The notes under the pieces: model-generated
The model's database searches: none
Told to the model about the DNA's origin: nothing
Seen by the model: the letters and a program-made list of their open reading frames with translations, nothing else
In this document: one piece after another, positions 42,296 through 54,032 of the stretch
Position numbering within the stretch: position 1 is the stretch's first letter
How the letters are laid out: each line of letters starts with the position of its first letter
Assembly (NCBI RefSeq): GCF_030272615.1
Contig: NC_081414.1
Location: 912,707,009-912,771,008 of the forward strand
Source of the DNA: Cryptomeria japonica
Taxonomy: Eukaryota; Streptophyta; Pinopsida; Cupressales; Cupressaceae
Direction: 5' to 3'
DNA: 64,000 nucleotides
Program-made: the position numbers and the translations under genes

Positions 42296-44388
42296 TGAAA
42301 TGATAGGATTTTGAACTTTGATTGTAGATGAGCAAATTGTTTCATGTTGTTGATGTAAGTTTGATTTTGATATCTTTGTGTTGATGTGAAAACTGATATT
42401 GGATATGTTTGGTTTGTTGATAGGAGCGATTGGGAGTTGTTCAGTCGAGGGAGAGATTCCCGAGACCGTGGACGTTGATACCTAGATTGTCACAGGCAGA
42501 TTTGGACATTATAGAGAGATGTGGATTGACCTCTCTTCTAGATATGCCTCGATTCACTGTGAACCGGGGGCTTTTGACAGCATTGGCAGAGAGGTGGCAT
42601 AGCGACACGAACACCTTTCATTTTGCCACTGGAGAGATGACAGTGACACCGGAGGATTGCTACCGGATTTTGCGCATTCTTGTGGTAGGGGCACTGCTAC
42701 CATACGAGCAGTCAGAGGAGGGCGACACAGAGGCACTGCGCCGCATATTTCATGATGAGACTGTCTGTGGATATGAGATCCCCTGGCAGGAGTTTTTGGA
42801 TCTAGACTACGCACCACTACCTTCTGTACTAGCAAGATTTATTGGGGGATTCCTTTGTCCTGATCGCAGGTCAAAGGGATTCTCGGTGGGATGGGGGTTG
42901 GTTTTGGAGCAGATGGTGACGCAGGGGCGGAGATTTTCATGGGGGTCAGCTATGTTGGCTCATTTATACAGGAGTCTTCATGAGGTAGTATACCTCGGGT
43001 ACGATAGTTTGTCAGCTGGCGTGACCCTATTACAGGTATGGTGCTGGGAGCACATTCCAGTAGCGAGGCCACTGGCAGATAGAGACAGGTCTGTAGGTGC
43101 AGCATATGCCTACGGATATAGAGGTCTAGTTGTCCAGCGTAAGCTAGGCAAACTAGAGCATTGGAGGAGGGTTTTTGATGATATTGATACGGTCACCTGG
43201 AGACCGTATACAGGCTGTGAGGTATGGGCAGAGGATGGGCTAGAGATGCCCTTTGTATTTATGATGAGGTATCTAATTGGGAGGACCCCGTTCATCATTG
43301 AGCGGTTTGTGGTGACCCGAGTTTTGCGGTAGTTCGGGCACCAGTAGGGGATTCCTCAGGGAGCATGTTTGTATGCACGGCGACAGCAGGATGTTGCGGA
43401 TTGGGGGCCCACTATTGATAGTGTTGTGGCTATAAAGGAGTTTACAGGGTTGGCTGGACAGATCTGGGACTATGCCCCAGAGATTCAGGACGCAGGGATG
43501 ACAGGTGAGTTCGCCCGTTTGTTTGCTGCACGGGCAGTGGCGAGGATCTCAGATCCGGAGGAGATGAGGCCAGCGTTTGACTCGGATGGGGAGGAGGGAG
43601 ACGAGGGATATGATGGAGATGATGGGGAGGATGGAGGAGGTAGAGGAGCCAGAGGGAGGCGGGGAGGTAGAGGTGTGGAGAGAGTGGTACGGCAGGGGAG
43701 GATTGAGAGGGGGAGAGGAGGATTGGCTATCGGAGCCGGGAGAGAGGGGAGAGTGACGGAGGTGCTAGCTGCAGTGGGGGGTGAGGAGGAGCTGAGTAGA
43801 CCAGCACAGAGGAGGAGGGTAGATATACTCCCACCTCCAGTACCGAGGATAGGGCGAGTGGGAGGGGTGGCTCTAGCACAGGTACCGCTACAGGTTCGAG
43901 TGTCAGGTCATGTGGAGGATGCACAAATCCGAACCTTGCAGATTACCGTTCAGCAGCTGCAGGCGCAGATTTTGACCTATCAGCGGCAGATTTCTCAGTT
44001 GACCACTGAGAGAGATATTGAGATAGAGCGGCGAGGACGAGCGGAGGAGGCGTTGGCGAGTGTGCAGAGAGCAGCGGCGGGTGGTCCATTGAGAGACACC
44101 CTTAGAGAGCTGATGTGGAGAGTGCAGGAGGTAGAGTATTATAGGCGGCATTATGAGGCTGCAGTACCCAGAGATCGGCGAGTGGAGAGCTTTGCACAAT
44201 CGAGATCGAGTCGATCTCGAACCACTGGGACACGATCTGAGAGCCGAGGTGTGATGGGGCCGGCGAGACAGGACCCTCCTGGAGATCTAGGGGCGAGTGT
44301 ATCTGTAGCGAGACAGGACCCTCCTAGAGATCTAGGGGCAGGCGCATCTGGAGCGAGACCATCTCCATCAGGGGATAGTCATACTTGA

Positions 44389-45775
44389 GAGACATGGTCT
44401 CTGTTGTATTTTTGAGCATTGTATGCGTTGTACTGGACACAATTTTGACATATTTTGTACATTTGGATCATTTTTGAGATATATATATGGATGGCACCAT
44501 TTTTTATCATGTGATGTGTATATGGATGCATGTTTTGTGAGCGACTTCTTTTTTTTTTATATGATGATGTAATGTTTACATAGATGATGTAATGTATGAT
44601 GCAGGATGTATGCTTTTATATGCTGTGAGATGTATCTTGAAAATGAGATGTATGATTATGATATGCAACTAATTGTAATATGATATGATGTAAAATGATG
44701 TAATAATGATGCAAAATGATATGTAATGAATGATGTAAGAATGATCTGCAACTAATTGTAAAATGATATGCAACTAATTGTAAAATGATGTGCAACTAAT
44801 TGTTTTTGGAGCATCTCTCATTCTGTATTTGCCATCCGATATAACCATTTGTTTGCTTTCTTTGTAAATATCATCATGGAGCATTTATTGATTTTTTTGG
44901 ATATGTTGAAAATTTATACAAGCATAATGGTATAATTGAACCATAATGACCTGAGTAAAATTTACATGATATTTGATTTTGCAAGATAGCACAAGCGTCA
45001 AGGTATAATTGAACCAAGATGACGTGAGTGCGTATTGCGTAAACAGACAAGAGTAGATCATTTATATGCGTGAAATGGAATCAGGCCTTCAGTGATATGT
45101 AATGTATCACGTCTCGAGGCAAATATTCACACAGTACAAGGGATCGCCTCCCAAACAGAAGACTAATAAAAATATTGGAGTTTCCTCATGATCTCTAGCT
45201 TTGAAGCATTTTATGAGATAAGGAGAAGATTCCAACAATTTAAAAAGTTCAAAATGCAAAATAATCAAGACTTTTATGCGATAATGCAACATTTAGTACT
45301 TCAGAAAATCATCCATCCTTGAGATTCGTGTGTATTGTTTTTGTTTTGGTTTTGGCGATGGAGTGTAGGTTTGTTTGTTGGATGCCATGCGTCTGAGTTT
45401 TGCAATAGTTGGAATGTCTTGAATGTTTGCAAGTGTTTGAACAAATTAATGCCCCTAGCTGAGTGTGCCTCTTGATATGATTATGTACAGTGATTTCCAA
45501 ACCATGGTGGAATGCAGTAAGAGAATAGATACAGATGGATAACCCAGGATAGTGACTACGCTAAGTATGTCCTGAATGGATATATGCTAAGTGTTGGGCG
45601 ATGGCCGATAGTGTTTTGATGGATAAAATGGCATGGATATAGATAAAGGAGCCGTTCACAAGGGCGCCTGTTTACCAGGTTTTCACCATTTGTTTTTATT
45701 GTACTTTGTATTTTTGCTTTTTCTGGATTTTTTTTTATTTTTATTTTTTTGGCTTTTTCCATGCACTAGGCTACC
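44389..45775. repeat. Convergent intergenic region with ATGATGTAATG / GCAACTAATTGTAAAATGAT minisatellites
   Basis: Between the 3' ends of the PMD gene and of pol. ATGCAACTAATTGTAA and relatives recur at about 44660, 44745, 44766 and 44790, with GATGTAATG words from 44570. The rest (44800-45775) is AT-rich with T-rich runs near 45727-45755 and has no ORF of note. Confidence 0.6.
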
Positions 45776-46084
45776 TTAAGTATAGTACTTCTTCAGATGA
45801 ATGTTTTTAGTTGGATCATCGAGCACATCTCCTTTAGAATTTGTTAGCTGATAGGCACCTGATCCATAGACTGATATGATGACATAGGGACCCAACCAGT
45901 TAGGTTCAAATTTTCCTTTCTTTTCTCTATCTTGTTGATTTCTTGGATTTTCTTTGAGGACTAGATCACCAACCTTGAAGTTGCGAGGAATGACCTTGTG
46001 ATTGTAGCTCCTGCACATGCGTTGCTGATATGCTTTAAGATGAGTATAAGCATGTTGGCGTCTTTCATCTAATAGTTCCAGTTC
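45776..46084 (-). pseudogene. Gypsy integrase C-terminal domain
   Basis: In frame with the integrase after a TAA at 46085-46087 that reads as a mutated CAA. It contains FKVGDLVLKEN, GKFEPNWLGPYVI and GAYQLTNSKGDVL, the GPY/F-type module at the end of Gypsy integrases. It ends in KNIHLKKYYT and a stop. Confidence 0.85.
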
Positions 46085-47670
46085 TTACAGTCGGTTAACT
46101 CGATACTCTTCATCGGGGATTAAACCTTTCAAAGAGACTCTAAGAGATGGAATTTCTACCTCCAAGGGTAAAATGGCCTCTGATCCATATACCAATGAAT
46201 ATGGTGTTGCTCCTGTAGGTGTGCGGATGCTGGTCCTGTATGCCCAAAGTGCTGGATTGAGTTGTACGTGCCAATCTTTGCCTGCATCATTCACTGTTTT
46301 CTTGAGGATTTTTAGGATTGTCTTGTTAGATGCTTCTGCTTGACCATTTCCCTGTGGGTAATATGGTGTAGAAAACCAATGTTGGATTTTGAATTTTTCA
46401 CATAGTTCCTGTACATCTTGGTTTTTGAAAGGTCGTCCATTATCTGTGACGATTGAACTTGGAATACCATATCTGCAGATCAGATAATTTAGGATAAAAG
46501 AGGCAATTTGTTTCCCGGTCATTGTGGTCATGGGAACTGCTTCTATCCATTTGGTAAAATATTCTATTGCAGTTATAATGAACTTGTGTCCGTTTGAAGA
46601 TGAAGGATGTATTTTGCCAACTAGGTCTAGTCCCCACTGACAAAAGGGCCAGGAGGTTGTAAATGGCTGCAGTTCCTGTGCTGGTGCATGTATCAGATTG
46701 CCATGGATCTGGCATTTAGGACATTTCTTGGCGAAATGATATGAGTCTTTCTCCATTGTAGGCCAGTGGTATCCCATTCGTAGAAGCTTTTTAGCAAGAG
46801 TAGTGCCACTTGAATGTATACCACAAATACCTTCATGAAGCTCGTGTAAAGCTGAATCAAAATCATTACGATCAAGACAACGAAGAAGAGTACCATCTAG
46901 ACCTCGACGATATAAGGTATCAGCGGTAAGGGTGTAATGGGCAGCTTGTCGAATAAAGTTACATTTTTGGTTACGAGATTGGTCAATGGGTAAGATATTA
47001 TGCTTGAGGTAGTCGTATATTGGTCCATATAATGGAGAATCTGAACCAGTCAAGGCATATATAACCTGGGATTCAGAGTGGTCATAGGCGGGAGAGAACA
47101 GTTGCTCTACCAGGAATTCATAACGACTCCGTTGTTCTGGAATTTGTAGTAATGAAGCGATCGTAGCCATTGCATCGGCTGCTTTGTTGTTCAACCTTGG
47201 TATTTGCTCGAAGGTGATGTGTACAAAATACTGTTTGAAGTCATCCACCATGCGTTTGTAGGGTAGTAGCTTGTCGTCCTTTGTCTGATAGTTGTTGTTG
47301 ATTTGATTGATGACTAGTTGTGAGTCTCCATAGACTTTTAACTCTGTGATTTTCCATTCGACAACCATTTTGATGCCTATGACCAATGCTTCATATTCAG
47401 CCACATTATTTGTACATGGGAACATAAGTCTATATGATCGTGGCATAGTGTGTCCTTCAGGAGTGATGAATAGAATGCTGGCCCCTGAACCATGTTATGA
47501 ATAGGAGCCATCAAAGTATAGGGTCCATTGTTTGGAAGAAAGAGTAAGAACGTCCCTGTCTGGAAATTCGATCTCCATGGTTTGTTTTCCTGGTAGCGGT
47601 GCTTCAGCCAGCTAATCTGCAATTGCTTGTCCTTTGATGGCTCATCTTTCTGTGTAGTGGATGTCAAATT
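46085..47670 (-). pseudogene. Gypsy second (archaeal-type) RNase H and integrase
   Basis: RNase H blocks are YFDGSYS, NNVAEYEALVIGI, VYGDSQLVINQ and NKAADAMATI, the D-E-D-D set. Integrase follows with an HHCC region (HELHEGICGIHSSGT ... KKCPKCQ, 46690-46850) and the DDE triad in GLDLVGKIH, SIVTDNGRPF and QGNGQAEASNKT. Stops lie near 47640 (TGA), 47612 (TAG) and 47494 (TAA), before the main open stretch (47446-46085). Catalytic residues remain, but the polyprotein is broken. Confidence 0.9.
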
Positions 47671-48262
47671 CACTGAGAATCATAACCCATTTAGCCAATC
47701 GGCCTGTGAGAGTTGCCTTGCTGAGTAGATACTTGAGAGGATCAATTTTTGCCACTAGCTTTATAGTGTGTGCTAGCATATAATGTCAGAACTTCTGAAT
47801 GCAAAGACCACTGTTAGGCAAGCCTTTTCAATGAATGTATAGTTGATTTCATAGCCATTCAATGTTCTACTGATGTAATATATGGCGCGTTCCTTTCCTT
47901 GTTGATCTTCTTGTGCCAATAGTGCCCCCAGTGAAATATCTGTTGTTGAGATATATAGTATAAGAGGCTTTCCTGCAACTGGTGGTACTAGAACCGGTGG
48001 ATTCATCAGGTACATTTTTGTGTAGCAAGTGGTTAAATGGCAGACTTTTATCTGCTAGTTGAGCGATGAATCGCCTGATTGATTGAAGTCGTCCTTGTAG
48101 AGATCTAAGTTGACTGATATTCTTTGGTGGTGGCATGTCCATGATGGCTTGTACCTTTGCTGGATCAACTTCAATACCTTTAGCTGAGACTATGTAGCCT
48201 AGTAACTTGCCTGATGTAACCCCGAAGACACACTTCTTAGGGTTGAGTCGGACTTGAAATTT
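47671..48262 (-). pseudogene. Gypsy RT connection and first RNase H, deleted and frameshifted
   Basis: After the TAG at 48263-48265 the frame resumes with PKKCVFGVTSGKLLGYIVS and NISQLRSLQGRLQSIRRFI. Near 48010 it jumps frame from NHLLHKNVPD to YLMNPPVLVPPVAGKPL, missing about 20 residues compared with the usual spacing. RNase H blocks ILYISTTDISLGALLAQED and YEINYTFIEKACLTVVFA follow. A one-base shift near 47785 precedes the decayed AHTIKLVAKIDPLKYLL segment. Confidence 0.8.
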
Positions 48263-48781
48263 CTACAAGCGATCAAAGATCTTTGTTAGGATGTCGAGAT
48301 GTTCAGCTCTAGTGAAGGATTTAGCTAGTAAATCATCCACATAGTTTTCCATAAATGTGTGCATCATATCATGGAATATTGTTGTCATTGCTCTTTGATA
48401 AGTGGCTCCTGCATTCTTTAAGCCAAAAGGCATAACATTCCAACAGTACGTTCCCCAAGGACAGGTGAATGTTGTTTTGTCTTGATCTTCAGGAGCTATT
48501 TTGATTTGATTATAGCCTGAGAAACCGTCCATTAATGAGAGCATTGCATGGCCTGCTGTGAGATCTACAATTATATCGATACTTGGCAAAGGAAAGTCAT
48601 CCTTTGGGCAAGCTTTATTGACATCCCTGAAGTCAGTGCATACTCTGATACTACCATCTGGTTTTGAGACTGGAACAATGTTGGAAATCCATTCTACATA
48701 GTCAATGGGTCGGATGAATCCGACATCTAGTAGTTTCTTCAGTTCAGTTTTGACCATGAGTGCCACCTGTGGATTCATCTT
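48263..48781 (-). pseudogene. Gypsy reverse transcriptase core
   Basis: Blocks in order: VALMVKTELKKLLDVGFIRP, NIVPVSKPDGSIRVCTDFRD, LSLMDGFSGYNQIKI (motif A Asp), TYCWNVMPFGLKNAGATYQR and the YVDD catalytic motif (48332-48343). It is separated from the upstream frame by TGA 48782-48784 and ends at TAG 48263-48265. Otherwise intact. Confidence 0.92.
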
Positions 48782-51700
48782 TCATAGCTTTTGCTTGACT
48801 GGCTTGACTCCTGTAGAAATGGACAAGTGATGCATGATCAAGTGTGGGTCAACTCCGAGCATATCAGCATATGACCAGGCAAAGTTAATTTGTTGTCCTT
48901 TAAAGAAGATGATGAATGCCGATCTTTCTTCCTCTGTTAGAGATTCTGCAAGATGAATGTTTCTGGCTGCTTCTGTGGTACCAATGTTGATTGATTGAGT
49001 GGGCTCAATCAATATGGGTGATCGCTCATGAAAATGTTCAGGAAGAGTGTCAAGTCTCCCATCTTTAGGTGCCTTAAAAAGGTTTTCACCCTCAGATGCG
49101 TCCTTTATTTTTACTTTTTTGAGATCTAGAGCTGCCATTGACTGGTTTTCAGCATCAAATTCTTTATTTGGTTCATTTTTGCGACTGAGAGACTTGGCAT
49201 TCCTTGATAGACAGATATCGTTATTTTGTTCACTGGTAGAGCCTGTTCCGGGATTTACGATACATAGGTAATGGATAATAGATGCATCATCTGGGAAAAT
49301 TGGTATACCATGAGTTTCAGGTTCATTCCAGTCAATGAGATCAGGGAAGACAAGCGGTAAGGAATCGTTGGGCGAGTCAAGTTCGGCTACCGTAAGTGTT
49401 AGGATAGAGTTGTCATCGTGATGGGTCTTGGTTTTAAAGAAGTCTAGGGTTTCATCGAGGTCTTCGATGGTATCATCTTCTACATAGACTCGTTCGTAAT
49501 ATTTATGTTCGCTTTCCTGAACGTCATAGATATGTTGTGGTCCGAATTCAAGAGGTCTATCTTCTGCGTTATGTTCTTCTTGAGAAATGGATATGAAATT
49601 AGTATCATCTGGGATATTTGTAGTAGTGTCAGAGCAGGTACCCCATTCATATTCATTGGAATCTGTCTCATAGGCATCATCCCAAATTCTATCTGTACTG
49701 CAAACAGGTATGTTGTATGGTGAAAACAAATCTTTGATGATGGATACTATGTTGATATTCTGTGTTGATTCTGTATCCGATCCATCTTCCACGGTCTGGA
49801 TTTGTTCATAGATTGTGCTTCCTCGGGGAGGAATGACAGTTTCTTGTGATGACATGATTTGTTCGTGAGCCATTGGTGTGTGAATATGAGCCACTACTGT
49901 AGATATGGCCTTCCTATGATTTAAAAGCTTTCCCTGATGCAACTTCTGATTTTGGCGTTCTCGTGCCTTGCGGATTGTTTCTGCTGATTCAAAGAGTGCT
50001 TCCTGCCAGGATTCTTCCTTGTACTTATTCTTTTCCTTCCATTGAGGTTTTGCATTTGTGTGTGGCGGCCGTTTCAATAGGAAGGTGAATTTAGAACCTA
50101 ATCCTGCTTTATTTCTACTAGGTTGTGAAGGAAGATCTATAGGTTCAATGACTCCTTCTTTGCGTTTCCCAATAGGTCCTTTACCATCATATCCCATTTG
50201 CTTCATGATTAAGTAGCCTTTTCCATACAGGTGCGTTGGTAGAACAATGTCCAGAGCGACTGCTCTATTAGCTTCTTCTTCATCTTTGTATAGCCAGCTA
50301 AGAACGTCCTTATCTTCTGATTCATGTGCTAGAGTACCCAATTGGATGAAGGTACCATCAAATTTAGTGATGGGCTGAGTTGCCAGATGTGTTGATATAG
50401 TAGGTAAACCATGTGATCTAGGTGATGTTGGCAATCTGGTCAAACATAAAGGCTCCAGAGAATATTCTCCCATGCCCTGGTCTTTGATGTGCATTTTCTG
50501 TTTGAAGTCTCCCCATAAGGAGTTGGATTTTGCTGTTGGTGGATCGGATGTTGAAGACCGCTGCTTTTCTCTGTTATGAGGAACCAAACTGTCTTGGGCT
50601 GCCCCCATTGTGTTGCAATGTTGAAATGGATTGTGATCAGCTGATATGGAGATTTCTTGTCCATCATAAGGAAACTTGACACACTGGTGATATGTAGAAG
50701 GTACTGCTTGCATTTCATGTATACAGGGCCGTCCTAATAAGATATTGTAGGTGAGATCAATATCTAAGACTTGACATATAGTATCCTTTTGCACTGGTCC
50801 TACTTGAATAGGTAATATTACTGTTCCTTTAGAGGACCTTTCTTCATCATCATATGCTTTTATGGTAATCTTTTTACAAGGATCAATAGATTCTTCTGAG
50901 AAGCCTAGTGCACGGATAAGCTTTAAAGTACATATATTAAGTCCGGCGCCTCCATCTATTAAGACTCTTTTTACTCGGTGTTTGCAAACAATGACTTCAA
51001 TATGTAGTGGAGTATTATGCGGATGACTCAATGAAGTATTGTCATGCTCTGAGAAGGTGAGGTTATGAGATTCTGTCATATGGGCGACCATGGCTTGAAA
51101 TCTGTCTGTATCCAGATTTTGAGGTACATTTGTTTCCAATAGCACTTGCTCCAATATGTCTTTGTGTTTTGGGGATAGTTTCAACAATTCCAAGATAGAT
51201 ATCTGAGCTGGAGTCTTGCGTAGTTGGTTAACCAAGTCGTATTGGATTTTTGGTGTGGCAGTTGGAGGTGCAGTATGTCCCTTCAAGACATATTTCTGAG
51301 TCCGGGTTGTTACATTGACAGATTCATGATCATGCCTATCTCGAATGGTTATGACATTGACTTGATGGTCTTCAGCTGATATGTGGTTGATTGTGTTGTT
51401 GTAGATGTGATTAATACAAGCTCCGCGTGTATCATTTGAAGTTGATGCGCCATCTTTGTTGTAATTTGGGAGAGGATTTTTTAAGGCTTCGTGATCATTA
51501 TTTGTTTTGAGACCATCCACCGTTAAGTCACCTCGATCAATCATTTCCTGGACTATGTGTTTCAATCTCATGCACTCGTTTGTTCTATGACCCTTGTTGC
51601 GATGGAAATCACAATAGTGTGAATCATTCCACCAAGGTGGTTTGATTGGGGGTTCATAATTGTTGATCGGAGGCAAAGAAAGAATCTTGTTTGCCAACAG

Positions 51701-51905
51701 TTCTCTGAATGCGGATTCTAATGATTGGCCCAGTGGTGTGAAGATACGCTTTTGGAAATTGTTAGTGTTGTTGCGTGAATTGTTGTTAGGCCCTGGACTC
51801 AGGTTTTTGCTTTGATTATCGTTGGTGTTGTTGGTGTTGAGTTGTCCTTGAACATTATTTGGTGCATATGTGTTAGCACTGGGAGTAGCATTTTTAGGAT
51901 TTTTT
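48782..51905 (-). CDS. Gypsy gag C-terminus, zinc knuckle, protease, G-patch and linker
   Basis: A long open frame. A knuckle CDFHRNKGHRTNEC lies at 51613-51572, a type frequent in Tat-like elements. The retropepsin has its active site in VLIDGGAGLNICTLK (about 50945-50970) with the second block YNILLGRP. DGG replaces the more usual DSG/DTG. A G-patch-like segment follows (MKQMGYDGKGPIGKRKEG ... NKAGLG, about 50215-50085). Then about 400 residues of acidic linker lead to SFAWSYADM-like and HHLSISTGVKPVKQKL motifs that precede RT. It joins gag by a one-base shift at an A7 run. Confidence 0.85.
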
Positions 51906-53177
51906 TGCATTTTGAGTATTTCCTGATAATGCAAGCACTGGTTGTTTAGATTTGGGATCATATGATTCATTGTTGCCTTCGTTTTTGTTTCGAGTCCAAA
52001 ATCGAGATTTGTCAAGATTGGTGTTGTTTTGGTTATTGTAGTTTGATGAGTTCATTCCTTCCTTGTAGAACTTGAGTGTCCCCTTTTTGACACAAGCTTT
52101 CTCTACTTGAATGCCATTTTCAATCAATTTGGCGAAAGATGGTATGCATTGAAGTTTGAGTCTGTAACTCATTTCACCATTTAAGTTATCAATGAAGATT
52201 TCCATTTTTTCTTTTTCAGGAATATCTCGAGGATATCTTGATACCATGCGTCGCCAACGCTGAAGGAATAACATGAATGTTTCATTGTTCTTTTGTTTGG
52301 TGTTGCAAACATCGAGCATGGTTATGGCATGTTGGATGTTGTAGGAATAGTGGGTGATGAATTTGTTAACCAATTCGTCAAATGATCTGACAGGCGGTGT
52401 AATTTTGGATAACCATTCCATTGTTTGTCCTCCCAAGCTTCTTGGGAATAACCTCATTAGATAAGTGTCATCATGAGCAAATTCAAGACTCATGGTACAA
52501 AATTCTCGAACATGATCCCGAGGATCACTTTTCCCATCATATTTATCAAATTTGGGAACGTCTGAGTTTGGAGGAAAAGATACCATATTTAATCTTCTGT
52601 CAAATGGATAAGGACAGATTTTGTTTATAGAGTACCGCACTATTGTCCCTTGTTGCATATCTTGTATTTGTCTTTGCAACATTTGCATTTGTTGAGTAAG
52701 AGCAACCAAGGGCGCATTATCTTGTCGAGGGATGAATTCTTCCCTCGTATTTTTTCTTAACTGAAAAGGTGTAGTAAACGGTCTGTGTTGTTCTAGAGTT
52801 TCAAGCTCAAGTATACGCATTTCTGGTATACGTTGTTCTGGAATGTGTTGTTCAGGTATGCGAGTTTCTTCTTCTCTTTGTTGTTCTTGATATGTATATT
52901 GTTGAGACCCGATTTGAAAGACGTTTGCGTCGAAATCTTCGGGAAGTTTAATGCCTTCACTCGTAAGCATGAGTAGATATTTTTCTTTGTCATTTTCCAT
53001 GAGTTTTTCGATGAGTTTTTGGAATGAAGGATTTTCTTGACATTCCTGCAGAATTACGTCAGTAATTTCAGGCTCTTCTGAGTGTGGCACTTCAAAAGGG
53101 TTTGATAATCTGCGATTCATATTTGATTCTGCGTGTGTCTCGCTTTGTTTGTTTCTTTGAGAGCGAGTGACAGGCAT
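51894..53177 (-). CDS. Gypsy gag (capsid region)
   Basis: Start chosen at ATG 53177 (MPVTRSQRNKQSE), eleven codons inside the longest ORF, because this Arg/Gln-rich start is typical. Capsid blocks are FPPNSDVPKFDKYDGKSDP, FCTMSLEFAHDDTYLMRLF, GGQTMEWLSKI, FMLFLQRWRRMVSRYPRD and MEIFIDNLNGEMSYRL, a classic retrotransposon gag fold. The frame ends at an A7 run (51900-51906 on the plus strand as T7), where a single extra A would explain the shift into the knuckle/protease frame. Confidence 0.9.
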   Translation of the reverse strand: MPVTRSQRNKQSETHAESNMNRRLSNPFEVPHSEEPEITDVILQECQENPSFQKLIEKLMENDKEKYLLMLTSEGIKLPEDFDANVFQIGSQQYTYQEQQREEETRIPEQHIPEQRIPEMRILELETLEQHRPFTTPFQLRKNTREEFIPRQDNAPLVALTQQMQMLQRQIQDMQQGTIVRYSINKICPYPFDRRLNMVSFPPNSDVPKFDKYDGKSDPRDHVREFCTMSLEFAHDDTYLMRLFPRSLGGQTMEWLSKITPPVRSFDELVNKFITHYSYNIQHAITMLDVCNTKQKNNETFMLFLQRWRRMVSRYPRDIPEKEKMEIFIDNLNGEMSYRLKLQCIPSFAKLIENGIQVEKACVKKGTLKFYKEGMNSSNYNNQNNTNLDKSRFWTRNKNEGNNESYDPKSKQPVLALSGNTQNAKKS

Positions 53178-54032
53178 TTTAATAGAAACTTTCAGTGATG
53201 AAAGGAACAAAGTCCTCTTCGATGTGTCACTCGGGCGTTGGTGGTTCTGGCCGAGATGTGTTATACGTGATACACTCTTCGGGCAGGAATGCTGGATTGA
53301 TCTTTCCTCCGCGGTTTATCTTTTGATTAAAAGCAGACTTTTGACAGTATGCTCTTGTTTTCAGGGGTTCTTTGTCAAATTCGCTAGATTTTTTTTGGAT
53401 ATAACGTTTGACGTGATGAAGAAATACCCGATGATATTTGAAGAGTTGACGATTGATGTATAAAAACTTATTTCTTTTGATGAATTTGGAAAAACTAGGT
53501 TGTTGTTTCTTCAACGTGATGTTACGATAGAGATTCTTTCTTCTCAGAATAAGGGGATTAGTCATGCATGAGTGATCAATGATTTCCTTTGATTTGTTTG
53601 GATTCAGTTGATTCTTGTTTTGAAATTTTCAAATCTTACTTTATCAGAATGAAGGTTTAGATGCCCCTTCACGACAAAGCGTGCCAAATGATATGGATAA
53701 AAAGTTTCCTGATCTAGAAACTAGATTTGACAATTTGAAAATTTTAGATAAGTGTTTTTGAGATAAAAATCTGTAAGATGTTAAAGGATTTGATTGATAC
53801 TGATGATGAAAATTTTTCGGATTATGATAGGAGAGACATCCTCTATTGCTCGATTCGTTTCAGATTTTGACAACTTTGTTTGACACAAATTTAGCTTGAG
53901 AAAAGTTTTTAATGGTTTGTTTTTGTCACTCTGGTTTGATAATAGGTATTTTTGATGAAAAAGTCTTCTAAAATGTTTTTGAAATTTTCAAAAAATTTCC
54001 AGTTTTAAATCTCTGTTTTTCGGCCTTGGATC

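Larger units (their letters stand above)
41406..42423 (+). other. Intron of the PMD gene (1,018 bp)
   Basis: The borders are GTAAGT and GATAG. It contains the TAGCGC array (41493-41927) and then a looser tandem of GAGTTGTTTTACAAG. Phase 0 on both sides supports splicing. Confidence 0.65.
41331..44388 (+). pseudogene. Plant mobile domain (PMD) gene inside the Gypsy element, two exons, on the antisense strand
   Basis: Exon 1 (41331-41405, 25 codons, MSIPYHRHRFECIRR) ends on a codon boundary at GTAAGT. Exon 2 starts at 42424 after TTGTTGATAG, also in phase (ERLGVVQSRERFPRP). Residues about 50-330 are a PMD (aminotransferase-like) domain: SQADLDIIERCGL, VNRGLLTALAERWHSDTNTF and GEMTVTPEDCYRIL match the MAIN/MAIL family pattern. 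An acidic DGEEGDEGYDGDDGEDGGG run, an RG-rich stretch (GRGARGRRGGRG) and a coiled coil (QQLQAQILTYQRQISQLTTE) follow. The C-terminus has three near-repeats of ARQDPPGDLGA type. Two in-frame TAGs (43330, 43345) interrupt it just after the PMD; both would be CAG in the parent. Host PMD proteins act in heterochromatin and gene silencing; any element role is inference. Confidence 0.85.

Noticed and set aside
42554-44199. Minus-strand ORFs opposite the PMD gene
   Set aside because: Shadows of the PMD frame with no family features.
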